Shown here one piece after another: positions 34,250-43,739 of a stretch of DNA of 64,000 nt; positions within the stretch are counted from its first letter, which is position 1, and every line of letters begins with the position of its first letter. Source of the stretch: Rhizobium sp. (GTDB lineage Bacteria > Pseudomonadota > Alphaproteobacteria > Rhizobiales > Rhizobiaceae); NCBI GenBank assembly GCA_019739215.1, contig JAHHDR010000026.1, forward strand, positions 62,001-126,000. Direction: 5' to 3'. A program made the translations under genes and the position numbers. A model generated the notes under the pieces. The model ran no database searches. It worked only from the letters and a program-made list of their open reading frames with translations, and was not told the DNA's origin.

Positions 34250-37078
34250 TCAAATTTCCGCGAGCCGGGCCAGCGCCGCATCAAGGCTGGCGAGTTGTTG
34301 GACGAGTTCGGCCCGCTTCTCGCGCTCGGCCTCGACGACGTCAGGCTTGGCATTGGCGACGAACTTCTCATTGCCGAGCTTGGCATCGATCCGCTCGATC
34401 TCGGACTTCGCCTTGTCACGGGATTTCGCCAGGCGCGACTTCTCGGCAGCAAGGTCGATCAGCGTGCCGAGCGGGAGGCATGCCGTCGCCTCGCCCACCA
34501 CCACCTGGGCCGCTCCCTTCGGCGCAGACTCCGCGAACGCGATGCTCTCGACGCGCGCCAGGCGCTTGATGGCACCTTCATGGCGCTCGCTGCGCTCGCG
34601 GGTCGTGGCATTGGCGCCGACAATGACCAGCGGGGCGGTCGCCCCGGGCGGCACGTTCATTTCCGAGCGCGCCGAGCGAAGGCCGGTCACCAACTCGATC
34701 AACCAATTGATCTCGTCGGCCGCCGCCTTGTCAGCCAGGCCGGCAGCCGGCCAGTCGGCATGGCAAAGAAGCGTGTCGCGATCGGCGGTGTGCTCCCACA
34801 GTTCCTCGGTCATGAAGGGCATGAAGGGGTGGAGAAGCTTGTAGGTCTCGCCGAGCACATAGGCCGCGCATGCCTGCGCTTCCGTCTTGGCAACCTCGTC
34901 TTCGCCCATGAAGATCGGCTTGAGCAGTTCGAGATACCAGTCGCAATACTGGTTCCAGACGAACCGGTAGAGCGTTCCGGCAGCCTCGTTGAAGCGGAAT
35001 TGCTCGATGCCCTGGGTGACCGCCGCGACGGTCTCCGAGAGTTCGGTGAGGATCCAGCGGTTGACGGTGAGCTTGGCCTGCGTCGGTTCGAAGGACGGGT
35101 CGAGCTTGACACCGTTCATGTCGGCGAAGCGCGTCGCATTCCAGAGCTTGGTGCCGAAATTGCGGTAGCCGGCAATGCGCGCCGGATCGAGCTTCACGTC
35201 ACGTCCCTGCGCCGCCATGATGGCAAGCGTGAAACGCAGCGCATCGGCGCCATATTCGTCGATCAACGCCAGCGGGTCGATGACGTTGCCCTTGGACTTC
35301 GACATCTTCTGGCCGTTCTTGTCGCGGACCAGCGCATGGACATAGACGGTGTGGAACGGCTCGACCGGCTTGCCGTGCTCATCCTTCATCAGATGAAGGC
35401 CCATCATCATCATCCGGGCGACCCAGAAGAAGATGATGTCGAAGCCGGTGACCAGCACATCGGTCTGGTAGTAGCGGGCCAGTTCCGGCGTCTTCGCCGG
35501 CCAGCCCAGCGTCGAGAAGGGCCACAGCGCCGAAGAGAACCACGTATCGAGCACGTCCTCGTCGCGGGTGAGGATCTCGCCCGGCTTGAAATTCTCGAGC
35601 TTGTCCTCGACCAGCGCCTTCATGGGGCCCTCGTGGCTGAGATAGTGCTGGATCGCGGCGTGGAGCGCGGCCTCTTCGGTCTTTTCGACGAAGATCGTGC
35701 CGTCAGGACCGTACCAGGCCGGAATCTGGTGACCCCACCAGAGCTGTCGGGAAACGCACCAGGGCTGGATGTTCTCCATCCACTCGAAGTAAGTCTTTTC
35801 CCAGTTCTTCGGAACGAAGTTGGTGCGCCCCTCGCGAACAGAAGCTATCGCAGGCTTGGCCAGCGTGGCGGCATCGACATACCACTGCTCGGTGAGGCGC
35901 GGCTCGATCGGCACGCCGCCGCGGTCGCCATGCGGGACCATGTGCGTGTGGGGATCAACCTTGTCCAGGAAACCCGTTTCATCCATGACCTCGACAATGC
36001 GCTTGCGGGCCGCGAAACGATCCATGCCCTCGAGTTCGTCCCAGAGAGCGCGATGCTGCTCGGTGCGCGACAGCCCTTCGAGGAAATCCTCGTTGTCCTT
36101 GATCGTGATGCGGCCATCGATCGTCAGAACATTGACCATGCGCAGGCCGGCGCGCTTGCCAACCTCGAAATCGTTGAAGTCATGCGCCGGGGTCATCTTG
36201 ACCGCGCCAGTGCCGGCTTCCGGATCGGGATACTCGTCGGCGACGATGGGTATGCGGCGTCCGACGATCGGCAGGACCACATGCTTGCCGACCAGCGACT
36301 GGTAGCGCGTATCGGAGGGGTGGACGGCAATGCCGGTATCGCCGAGCATGGTTTCCGGGCGGGTCGTGGCGACGACGAGGTAATCTCGCGTCTCGGTGAC
36401 AACGGTCTGCGTATCCTCGTTATAGCCGACCGCGTGTTCGTAGGTAACGCCAGGCTCCAGTGGATATCGCAGGTGCCACAAATTGCCCTTGACCTCGACC
36501 TGCTCGACCTCGAGGTCGGAAATCGCGGTCAGCAGCTTGGGGTCCCAGTTGACCAGCCGCTTGTCCTTGTAGATCAGGCCTTCCTTGTAGAGCCGGACGA
36601 AGGTTTCCAGGACGGCTTCCGACAGGCCTTCGTCCATGGTGAAGCGCTCGCGGGACCAATCGCAGGACGCGCCAAGGCGCCGGAGCTGGTTGAAGATGAT
36701 CCCGCCGGACTCGTCCTTCCACTGCCAGATGCGCTCGACGAAGGCGTCGCGGCCCATCTCGCGGCGCGAGGGCTCCTGGCGCTCCATCAACTGGCGCTCG
36801 ACGACCATCTGCGTGGCGATGCCGGCATGGTCCATGCCTGGCTGCCAGAGCACGTCCTTGCCGCGCATCCGCTCGAAGCGGATCAGGATGTCCTGCAGCG
36901 TGTTGTTGAGCGCATGGCCCATGTGCAGCGAGCCGGTGACATTCGGCGGCGGGATGACGATGCAAAAGCTGTCTTCGCCAGGCTTGGCATTGGCGCCGGC
37001 GGCGAATGCATCAGCCTCTTCCCATTTCGTGGCGATCCGGGGTTCGATCGAGGCAGAATCGTAGGTTTTTTCCAGCAT
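34250..37078 (-). CDS. valS: Valyl-tRNA synthetase
   Basis: Charges tRNA-Val. 942 residues, class Ia. The HIGH motif appears as HMGH in PPPNVTGSLHMGHALN and the KMSKS motif in GQKMSKSKGNVIDPLAL. The editing domain is present (TTRPETMLGDTGIAVHP), as is the C-terminal coiled-coil arm (EKSRLAKSRDKAKSEIERID). ATG 37078 (MLEKTYDSASIEP) is chosen; a TTG seven codons upstream could also serve. A 940-codon open frame runs antisense to it and is judged a codon-bias shadow. Confidence 0.97.
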   Translation of the reverse strand: MLEKTYDSASIEPRIATKWEEADAFAAGANAKPGEDSFCIVIPPPNVTGSLHMGHALNNTLQDILIRFERMRGKDVLWQPGMDHAGIATQMVVERQLMERQEPSRREMGRDAFVERIWQWKDESGGIIFNQLRRLGASCDWSRERFTMDEGLSEAVLETFVRLYKEGLIYKDKRLVNWDPKLLTAISDLEVEQVEVKGNLWHLRYPLEPGVTYEHAVGYNEDTQTVVTETRDYLVVATTRPETMLGDTGIAVHPSDTRYQSLVGKHVVLPIVGRRIPIVADEYPDPEAGTGAVKMTPAHDFNDFEVGKRAGLRMVNVLTIDGRITIKDNEDFLEGLSRTEQHRALWDELEGMDRFAARKRIVEVMDETGFLDKVDPHTHMVPHGDRGGVPIEPRLTEQWYVDAATLAKPAIASVREGRTNFVPKNWEKTYFEWMENIQPWCVSRQLWWGHQIPAWYGPDGTIFVEKTEEAALHAAIQHYLSHEGPMKALVEDKLENFKPGEILTRDEDVLDTWFSSALWPFSTLGWPAKTPELARYYQTDVLVTGFDIIFFWVARMMMMGLHLMKDEHGKPVEPFHTVYVHALVRDKNGQKMSKSKGNVIDPLALIDEYGADALRFTLAIMAAQGRDVKLDPARIAGYRNFGTKLWNATRFADMNGVKLDPSFEPTQAKLTVNRWILTELSETVAAVTQGIEQFRFNEAAGTLYRFVWNQYCDWYLELLKPIFMGEDEVAKTEAQACAAYVLGETYKLLHPFMPFMTEELWEHTADRDTLLCHADWPAAGLADKAAADEINWLIELVTGLRSARSEMNVPPGATAPLVIVGANATTRERSERHEGAIKRLARVESIAFAESAPKGAAQVVVGEATACLPLGTLIDLAAEKSRLAKSRDKAKSEIERIDAKLGNEKFVANAKPDVVEAEREKRAELVQQLASLDAALARLAEI

Positions 37079-37150
37079 CTTGGCATGTCCGTCGTTCAAT
37101 TCTCGCGCCTTCCGTAATCGCTAGCCAGCGCGGAAGTCAATGCAACTCAA

Positions 37151-37175
37151 CAAAAAGCCGCCACGAGGGCGGCTT
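37151..37175 (-). terminator. Rho-independent terminator of popZ
   Basis: An 8-bp stem (37168-37175 with 37155-37162) is followed on the minus strand by TTTTTG. It is 24 bases after the popZ stop and separates it from valS. Confidence 0.8.
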
Positions 37176-37198
37176 CAGAGGCGCAAGTCTGCGATGAA

Positions 37199-38014
37199 TC
37201 AGCGGCGGTTGCCGCGCGCGACCCGCTCGATTTCCTCGCGCACCAGCCGTTCGACGAGCGTCGGCAGGTTTTCGTCGAGCCATTCCTGCAGCATCGGGCG
37301 AAGCAGGTCGGCCGCGATGTCGTCATAGGAACGCCGTTCGGCCTGGTCGATGGCAACGGCCAGGTCCTGGAAGGAACGGGCGACCTGCTGGCCGGCATCG
37401 GCCGAAATCAGGGAGGAGACATCCGCAGGCTCAACATCCGCAGATTCAGCCACCGGTTCGAGAGCCGAATCCGGCTCCATCACCGCGTCATCGGCATATT
37501 GCCGGTCCTCGACATGCGAGACGAGCTCATTCCAGTCGGCTGCCGCCCGTACGGGAGGCGCCGCGCCGGCGCCGGCCGGGATGCGGCCCGTGGTGAGCGG
37601 ACTGGTTGCGGGGGCAGTGTCCTCGTGCACAGGCTTCGGCGACATGTCCCTGAGACCGGGATTGCGCTCCGAGGCTGCGCGCACACGTGCGGCCACATCG
37701 GCAAGCGACAGGGAACGTTGCTGCTGTGGGGCCTCGATGTCCTGCGGCATGCCGTAGTGCGCGGGCGCTGTAAGCTCGACCGGCGGAATGTCGTGCATCG
37801 GCGGCCGGAAATTCTCCGCGCGGGGTGCAAATGCCTCGTCGATCGTCAACGGCACGTCTTCCAAGTCGTCGTTGGCGGCGCTGCCCGCGAAGCCTTCCGG
37901 CTCCGGCATTCCGGCGATCCCTGATGGCACGGGCTCGTTGCTCTCGATGATCCGGCGGATCGACGCCAGGATCTCGTCCATCGAAGGTTCACGCACTACA
38001 TTTGGCTGGGCCAT
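37199..38014 (-). CDS. popZ: PopZ-like polar organising protein (DUF2497)
   Basis: PopZ forms a matrix at the cell pole and anchors the chromosome origin and cell-cycle proteins in alphaproteobacteria. 271 residues with the three expected parts. These are the N-terminal helix (REPSMDEILASIRRIIESNE), a long Pro, Ala and acidic disordered linker (about 30-200), and the C-terminal oligomerisation helices (LLRPMLQEWLDENLPTLVER). The tolC-popZ-valS order is conserved in this class. The ATG at 38014 is chosen; the ORF runs upstream but without conserved sequence. Confidence 0.92.
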   Translation of the reverse strand: MAQPNVVREPSMDEILASIRRIIESNEPVPSGIAGMPEPEGFAGSAANDDLEDVPLTIDEAFAPRAENFRPPMHDIPPVELTAPAHYGMPQDIEAPQQQRSLSLADVAARVRAASERNPGLRDMSPKPVHEDTAPATSPLTTGRIPAGAGAAPPVRAAADWNELVSHVEDRQYADDAVMEPDSALEPVAESADVEPADVSSLISADAGQQVARSFQDLAVAIDQAERRSYDDIAADLLRPMLQEWLDENLPTLVERLVREEIERVARGNRR

Positions 38015-38179
38015 CGTCTTCCCCGCGTCGCCGCATTTCAATTCCGCGCCGCTCGTCCGGCACAAGCGGCAACCTATGTCATCGCAACGGCCAGAAGAAC
38101 CGTCGCGAATCGAATTCCAAGGATGATGCACAGATTTGTCGCCGAGGTGAATCCCGACCCGGCCGAAACACGCGGTAAA

Positions 38180-39595
38180 TCAGCGGCCGTCCACGGTTCG
38201 AAGGCCGAACCAGGCGTCCTTCACCTTCTCGTAATGCACCTCGGGCCGGTATTCCGCGACCTTGAGCCCCTGATTCTCGACTGTCAGACGCCCCACGGAG
38301 GCGAGGATCGAAAAGCTGGAAACGACCGCGTCGCGCTGGGCGACTGCAAGGTTTTCCTTTGCGTTCAGGACTGTCGCCTGGACCTGGAGCACGTCAAGCG
38401 CGGTGGACTGGCCGTATTCCCGCTCCTCGGTGAGCTGGTTCAGGGCGTCGTTGGCCGCCTTCACCTGCATGCCGCCCGCTGTCACGGCCGCGAGCGCCGC
38501 TTCGTGCTGCGCCATCGCAAAGACGATCGTCTTCTGGATATCGAGTCGGACGCTGTCGAGCATGATCCGCTGCTGGCCGAGCCGTTCCTTGGCCTGGCGG
38601 ATCTGGCCATATTCGGCGCCGCCCTGGTAGATGGGAACGTTCAGGCGTGCAGTGATAGACTGCGATGCGAAGTTGGAGAGACTCCGCTCGGCCCTCGTGC
38701 CGTCGGTGCTCTGCATCTGCCCCTGTATCACCACGCCCGGCAGCATCGCACCTTCCGCCGACTTGACCTGATAGCCGGCCGCATCGACGGCATGCATCGT
38801 CGCCAGAATTTGCGGATGCTCGCGCCAGCCCGTGGCAACGGCATTGTCGATGCTCTTGGGCAGGTTCCGGGTCGTCGGCTTGGCCTGCTTGATACCCTCA
38901 GGCGCGTCGCCGACGATCTGCACATAGACAGCCTTGCTCTGCTTGAGCTGGGCATCAGCCTGGGCGACGAGCGAGATCGCGCGGGCCACCTCGGCTTCCG
39001 CGAGGCTGATATCCGTCACGGTTCCCTCGCCCGCATTGCGCCGCTCCTTCGATGCGCCGACCTGTTCGCGCAGGAATGCGAGATTCTGCTTCCGGTAGGC
39101 AAGAATCTGCTGGTCGCGGGCAATGTTGGCATAGGCCTCCGCCGCAGACAGCAGGATCTGGATTTCCTGAGCCCGCAAGGTCGCGCGCTCGGAATAGACC
39201 GTCGATTCAGCCGAACGGACGTTGTTCAATGTCTGGAAGCCGTCAAAGATCTGCTGCGTGATCGTAATGCCGCGCTGGTGCGAATAGGCCTTCAGGTGAT
39301 CGTCGGCCCCCGACGGGTTTTCGACACTTGGTGTGTCCCAGCTGGCCTGTGGCCCCACATTATCATACCAGGTCTGTGTCCGCTGGGCGAAAGCGGAAAT
39401 CTGCGGGCGCCACCCGGCCTTGGCGATGGTCACGCCTTCGTCAGTTGCGCGCAAGCCTGCGCGTGCAGCATTGAGATCCGGATTGTTCTCGTAGGCCTTG
39501 GCCATGGCATCGAAAATCGTGTCGGCGCTGGCCGGAATCGGCCCCAGCACCGGCACGAGAACCGCTGCCAGCAATGCCATTCTGAAGTTCAACAC
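38180..39595 (-). CDS. tolC: TolC family outer membrane efflux protein
   Basis: Trimeric outer-membrane channel for type I secretion and efflux. 471 residues with a signal peptide ending IPASA-DT. Two OEP repeats are seen: AMAKAYENNPDLNAARAGLR near the N-terminus, and a second unit from about residue 260 (EHPQILATMHAVDAAGYQVK). Long heptad-like helices follow each repeat (for example DISLAEAEVARAISLVAQAD). GTG 39595 is used as start; ATG 39580 is an alternative. It lies upstream of popZ and downstream of pcm, on the same strand. No fusion protein or pump gene is adjacent. Confidence 0.93.
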   Translation of the reverse strand: MLNFRMALLAAVLVPVLGPIPASADTIFDAMAKAYENNPDLNAARAGLRATDEGVTIAKAGWRPQISAFAQRTQTWYDNVGPQASWDTPSVENPSGADDHLKAYSHQRGITITQQIFDGFQTLNNVRSAESTVYSERATLRAQEIQILLSAAEAYANIARDQQILAYRKQNLAFLREQVGASKERRNAGEGTVTDISLAEAEVARAISLVAQADAQLKQSKAVYVQIVGDAPEGIKQAKPTTRNLPKSIDNAVATGWREHPQILATMHAVDAAGYQVKSAEGAMLPGVVIQGQMQSTDGTRAERSLSNFASQSITARLNVPIYQGGAEYGQIRQAKERLGQQRIMLDSVRLDIQKTIVFAMAQHEAALAAVTAGGMQVKAANDALNQLTEEREYGQSTALDVLQVQATVLNAKENLAVAQRDAVVSSFSILASVGRLTVENQGLKVAEYRPEVHYEKVKDAWFGLRTVDGR

Positions 39596-39828
39596 GCTTT
39601 ACACCCTACCCTCGGCGTCTTACGCGCCACTTCGTCGCGAACCCATATTCTGCGCTGGTCCCGGACGAGCCTGCCATTCCCGCAGCTCCCTAGCCGCCAA
39701 TTGCGGGCAGACTATGGACGTACGCATCCCGGGCGGCAATCATCAATGTCCTGCTGTCCCAGGAATGAACACCCACGTTGCGCGCAGGCAACAGCCGGAA
39801 CGCGTCCGGCTGCATCGGATTTTGCTGA

Positions 39829-40488
39829 TCAGAACTGGAATTCCGGGGCTTTCTCGAAGCCTGGCAGCATGTTCACGGAAGCGTTGAAGGCAAAGCGCTC
39901 TGACTGCGTGCCGCCCTCCCGCACATAGATCCGCGCGCCAGACGACAGCCCGCGACCGAACACCGCCACGAGCCTGCCACCTTCCTTGAGCTGGTCGAAC
40001 AGGGTGTCGGGTATGTCCTCGACGGCTCCGCCGACGACTATCACGTCATAGGGACCCTTGGCGGCCTGACCGGCCGCCAGATCCCCGCTGACCACCGTGA
40101 TGTTGGACAGACCGAGAGCATCGATATTGGCCTTGGCGGTCGCTGCGAGGGCGGCATCGCCTTCCAGCGCGACGACGGAACCGGCAAGGTGGCCGAGCAG
40201 CGCGGATGTATATCCGGTACCGGCGCCGAGATCGAGAACATGGTCGGTGGGGCGGATTTCGGCAAGCTGCAGCATCTTTGCCAGGGGCGACGGGGCCATC
40301 AGGTAGCGGCCGGGCGCGATCTCCACGTCATTGTCGATATAGGCGACGGGCTTGCGCCGCTCGGGCACGAAATCCTCGCGCCTGACAGCAATGAAGGCAT
40401 CGAGCACGGGATGCGACGTCACATCCGTCGTGCGTATCTGCCCGTCCACCATTTTCATGCGCAGCGCGGCAAAGTCCATCGTCGCCAT
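39829..40488 (-). CDS. pcm: Protein-L-isoaspartate O-methyltransferase family protein
   Basis: SAM-dependent enzyme that starts repair of isoaspartyl residues. 219 residues. The SAM site is HVLDLGAGTGYTSALLGHLA, preceded by the PCMT-type SPLAKMLQLAEI and followed by YDVIVVGGAVEDIPDTLFDQ. The N-terminal VDGQIRTTDVTSHPVLDAF is typical of the alphaproteobacterial form placed next to tolC. An ATG at 40479 is a possible alternative start. Confidence 0.9.
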   Translation of the reverse strand: MATMDFAALRMKMVDGQIRTTDVTSHPVLDAFIAVRREDFVPERRKPVAYIDNDVEIAPGRYLMAPSPLAKMLQLAEIRPTDHVLDLGAGTGYTSALLGHLAGSVVALEGDAALAATAKANIDALGLSNITVVSGDLAAGQAAKGPYDVIVVGGAVEDIPDTLFDQLKEGGRLVAVFGRGLSSGARIYVREGGTQSERFAFNASVNMLPGFEKAPEFQF

Positions 40489-40610
40489 CCCCAGCCTGTT
40501 CCCGAATGCGTGTGTCCTCCGCTCTTAATTGGCCTGCCGGTCGCTTTCAAGCGGCAAAACGCAGCAGCCGATCCCGGGGGCGCCGGGAGATGAACGAAGA
40601 GCGGCGGATG

Positions 40611-41411
40611 TCAGCCCGCGTTTCTAAGCGGAATGGTCTCGGGCATGCTGATAGGTGGAAGGGTTTCAAAGCCGGGTCGTGCGAAAAGGTAGCCCTGCAT
40701 GTAGCGGATACCGAGGTCCTGTAGCACGACGTATTCCTCTACAGTCTCGATCCCCTCGCAGACCGCCGTCACACCGAGGTCGGCAAGCATCCTGAGGACA
40801 TTGGCGACAATTGTGCGCGCGCTGGGTCGCTGGTCGATGTTGCGCACGAGGTCCATGTCGAGCTTGACGATGTCAGGCGTGAACTGGCTGAGCATTCCCA
40901 GCCCCGACCAGCCGGCACCGAAGTCGTCGATCGCGGTCTTGAAGCCGATGGCGCGATAGGTCCTGAGAATGTTCAGGACATGAGCAGGATTGAGCCGCTC
41001 GACTTCGGTGAACTCGAAGATGATGCGGTCGAGCGGGAAATTGTGGGCCGTTGCCGCTTCGAGCGTCGCCCGGATGCAGGCCCTCGGCTCATAGACCGCG
41101 TTCGGCAGAAAGTTGATCGACAGATAGGCGCCCTGATCTGCGAGCGACAGTGCCGCCGCCAGTTCTATGGCCTTCACCCGGCATGCCTGGTCAAAGGAAT
41201 AGCGTGACGTTTCAGACACCTGCGCCAGAACGCTACCGGCGCCCTCGCCCTCGGCGCCGCGGACCAGCGCCTCGAAGGCAAACGGCGCGCCCGAACCGAC
41301 ATCCACGATCGGCTGGAACGCCATCGAGATCTTCACCGGGAAACCCTTGCCGTCGGCGCAACCCACACAACCCATCAACCCGGCTCCGATCTGGACAACG
41401 CTGGACACCAC
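40611..41411 (-). CDS. EAL-domain cyclic-di-GMP phosphodiesterase
   Basis: A single-domain EAL protein of 266 residues that should hydrolyse c-di-GMP to pGpG. Catalytic features are present: EALVRG (metal-binding Glu), INFLPNAVYEP for the NFLP-type motif, FEFTEVER (Glu), KTAIDDFGAGWSGL (Asp-Asp) and KLDMDLVR. The last Glu is in CEGIETVEEY. No GGDEF partner or membrane segment is seen. The short N-terminus carries two close Cys (GCVGCADGKG). A GTG start is assumed at 41411. Confidence 0.9.
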   Translation of the reverse strand: MVSSVVQIGAGLMGCVGCADGKGFPVKISMAFQPIVDVGSGAPFAFEALVRGAEGEGAGSVLAQVSETSRYSFDQACRVKAIELAAALSLADQGAYLSINFLPNAVYEPRACIRATLEAATAHNFPLDRIIFEFTEVERLNPAHVLNILRTYRAIGFKTAIDDFGAGWSGLGMLSQFTPDIVKLDMDLVRNIDQRPSARTIVANVLRMLADLGVTAVCEGIETVEEYVVLQDLGIRYMQGYLFARPGFETLPPISMPETIPLRNAG

Positions 41412-41658
41412 GAACCAGCGCGCCAGTAGAAATCGAAATTGATGAAAATGCCGTTAATCGATAAAGTCATACGTACGCGTAAAAAGAAGATCGCGGAAAG
41501 CTCGGAGGCTTCGCCGCGGCGTCTCGTCCAATTTGCGCGAGGATGGCTTGGCGCGTCAGGCGCTCACCGCCCTGCCCGCCGAGGCTTCAGGATCAAGCGC
41601 TGCCACGCCTTTGAAAAAGTGCAGCAATATCAATCCAGTTCATGACAGGAGAAAACAG

Positions 41659-41732
41659 TGGAGGCCTCGCCCGGAATCGAACCGGGATGCAAGGATTTGC
41701 AGTCCTCTGCGTAACCACTCCGCCACGAGGCC
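41659..41732 (-). tRNA. tRNA-Cys (GCA)
   Basis: On the minus strand the acceptor GGCCTCG (41732-41726) pairs with CGAGGCC (41669-41663), the discriminator is T and CCA is encoded at 41661-41659. The anticodon loop CTGCAAA gives GCA. T-loop GGTTCGATTCC is canonical. Confidence 0.95.
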
Positions 41733-41899
41733 TCACTGGACGAAAACCGATAAGCCCGAAAGCTTAAATATCTGTTCTCTGATGGATGGCTGCGACACCA
41801 TCCGGGCGGAATTGGCGGGCTTCTAACAGGAAGGCCGGGGCTCCGCAAGACGGATTTTGGAAACTTTCCAAAGTAGCGAACTCGCGCTTTGTCGGCGAC

Positions 41900-41940
41900 C
41901 AAAAACAAACGCCTCCAGCGCGTCACCGCGTCTGGAGGCG
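41900..41940 (-). terminator. Rho-independent terminator of tRNA-Asn
   Basis: A stem of 9 plus 4 bp (41910-41922 with 41927-41940, one bulged base) is followed on the minus strand by TTTGTTTTTGG. It lies about 30 bases after the tRNA-Asn 3' end. Confidence 0.85.
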
Positions 41941-41971
41941 TGTATAGGTTCGGATCGATGATCCTTTGATC

Positions 41972-42046
41972 TGGCTCCCCGGGCCGGATTCGAACCGGCG
42001 ACCTGTCGATTAACAGTCGAATGCTCTACCGCTGAGCTACCAGGGA
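41972..42046 (-). tRNA. tRNA-Asn (GTT)
   Basis: On the minus strand the acceptor TCCCTGG (42046-42040) pairs with CCGGGGA (41982-41976), the discriminator is G and CCA is encoded at 41974-41972. The anticodon loop around CTGTTAA gives GTT. No integrase or duplicated 3' end is seen nearby. Confidence 0.95.
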
Positions 42047-42235
42047 ATACCGCGCTGCCGCGGCGTTGGGTGGCCTAATACAAATGCTTTCCCGATTTGC
42101 CAAGCGATTTTTTTTGGAAATCGGTGGAAAAGCGTCCCGTGAACCGGCCGGCAGGAGGCGCAAGGCAGCATCTCACCTGTATGAACCCTGGCCGCCGTCA
42201 GTCGTAACAGGACAGGAATGCATCAAGGACCGACC

Positions 42236-43696
42236 ATGCCCCAGCCGCAACAGCCACCCTCGATTCTCTGGTTCCGCCGCGACCTCCGTCTGGCGGACAA
42301 TGTCGCGCTCGACAGGGCGGTCAAGGCCGGGGGGCCCATCATCTGCCTCTATGTCAGGGAGCCGGGCGACCCTCTGGCGGGCGCGAACGGCGCGGCGCAG
42401 GCATGGTGGCTGCACCATTCGCTGGCGGCGCTCGACACGGCACTGCGCGCCCGTGGCAACCGCCTGGTGACGATGACCGGCGATCCGCGCCACCTGCTCC
42501 CCTGGATCGTCGAGCAGACAGCGGCCGGGGCCGTCTTCTGGAACCGGCGCTATGACGGGCCGGGCCGCGAGACCGACACCGAGATCAAGGCCACTCTCAA
42601 GGAGAAGGGCGTGCGCGCGGAAAGCGCGTCGGGGTTTCTGCTCCATGACCCGATGGCGCTCAAGACCCAGCAAGGCCGGCATTACTCCGTATACACGCCG
42701 TTCTGGAAGGCCTTCGAAGCCACCTACCAACCGCCCGCCGCGCTGCCGCCGCCCGATGCGATCCCCTCCGGCACATTCGATCTCGACGGTGAAGCCCTCG
42801 ATGCTTGGGGCCTCCTGCCGACGAAGCCGAACTGGGCAGCCGGGTTCGAATCGCTCTGGCAGCCAGGCGAGGATGGCGCCCGGACAAGTCTCGGCGCGTT
42901 CCTGCGCGGAGCGCTGGGCGGCTATGCCGAGCGGCGGGATTTTCCCGGGGAGACGCACACGTCGCGGCTGTCCCCTCACCTCGCCTTTGGCGAGATCTCG
43001 CCGCACGCGATCTGGCGTTCGGTCTCGTCCCTCAAGGACAAAATGGATCAGGATGACCCGACGCGCTTTGCCAAGGAAATCGTGTGGCGCGATTTCGCCT
43101 GGCACACGCTGTTCCACAATCCCCGGCTCGACAGCGTCAATCTCGACCGGCGATTCGACCGGTTCGAATGGCGGCCAAGCGAGAAAGACCTCCTTGCCTG
43201 GCAGCGCGGCGAAACCGGCTATCCCGTAGTCGATGCCGGCATGCGCGAACTCTGGCACACCGGCACGATGCACAACCGGGTGCGGATGATTGTCGCCTCC
43301 TTCCTGATCAAGGACCTGCTCATCGACTGGCGCGCCGGCGAGCGATGGTTCCGCGACACGCTGCTGGATGCCGATGCCGCCAGCAATCCGTTCAACTGGC
43401 AGTGGGTGGCCGGCTGCGGCGCGGACGCGGCACCCTTCTTCCGGATCTTCAACCCCACGCTCCAGGGCGAGAAGTTCGATGCCAAAGGCGACTATGTACG
43501 CCGATGGTGTCCGGAACTGGCCCGGCTACCCAACGAGCTGATCCACCGCCCGTTCGACGCCAAGCCGGGCGTGCTCGAACGCGCCGGCGTCAGGCTGGCG
43601 GATACCTATCCGCGACCAATCGTCGATCATGCCAAGGCCAGGGATGCCGCGCTCGCGGCCTTGAAGACGACGCGCCAGGATGTGCCGGAAGACTGA
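42236..43696 (+). CDS. phrB: Deoxyribodipyrimidine photolyase
   Basis: Light-driven repair of cyclobutane pyrimidine dimers. 486 residues, class I. The N-terminal antenna domain begins ILWFRRDLRLADNVALDRAV. The FAD domain shows TSRLSPHLAFGEISPHAIW, WRDFAWHTLFHNP, GYPVVDAGMRELWHTGTMHN and RMIVASFLIKDLLIDWRAGE, and ends in the usual ASNPFNWQWVAGCGADAAPF segment. The ATG at 42236 is chosen because AAGGA lies at 42225-42229; an upstream ATG at 42218 is less well placed. No SOS box was noticed ahead of it. Confidence 0.96.
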   Translation: MPQPQQPPSILWFRRDLRLADNVALDRAVKAGGPIICLYVREPGDPLAGANGAAQAWWLHHSLAALDTALRARGNRLVTMTGDPRHLLPWIVEQTAAGAVFWNRRYDGPGRETDTEIKATLKEKGVRAESASGFLLHDPMALKTQQGRHYSVYTPFWKAFEATYQPPAALPPPDAIPSGTFDLDGEALDAWGLLPTKPNWAAGFESLWQPGEDGARTSLGAFLRGALGGYAERRDFPGETHTSRLSPHLAFGEISPHAIWRSVSSLKDKMDQDDPTRFAKEIVWRDFAWHTLFHNPRLDSVNLDRRFDRFEWRPSEKDLLAWQRGETGYPVVDAGMRELWHTGTMHNRVRMIVASFLIKDLLIDWRAGERWFRDTLLDADAASNPFNWQWVAGCGADAAPFFRIFNPTLQGEKFDAKGDYVRRWCPELARLPNELIHRPFDAKPGVLERAGVRLADTYPRPIVDHAKARDAALAALKTTRQDVPED

Positions 43697-43739
43697 GTGA
43701 CGCTTGAACCTGCGCCAACGGCATGCCATCAACGCCGGC

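Noticed and set aside
34295..37117. 940-codon open frame antisense to valS
   Set aside because: It mirrors valS exactly, has no RBS and an Arg/Leu/Asp-rich composition typical of the reverse strand of GC-rich genes.
39790..39812. Hairpin CAGCCGGA/TCCGGCTG after pcm as its terminator
   Set aside because: On the minus strand it has no T-run; it may be chance or a weak stabiliser.
38123..39928. 601-codon plus-strand ORF over tolC
   Set aside because: Shadow of tolC; the minus-strand frame carries all TolC family features.
41659..42046. tRNA-Cys/tRNA-Asn as an integration site for a mobile element
   Set aside because: No integrase, no repeated tRNA 3' end and only core-type genes on both sides.
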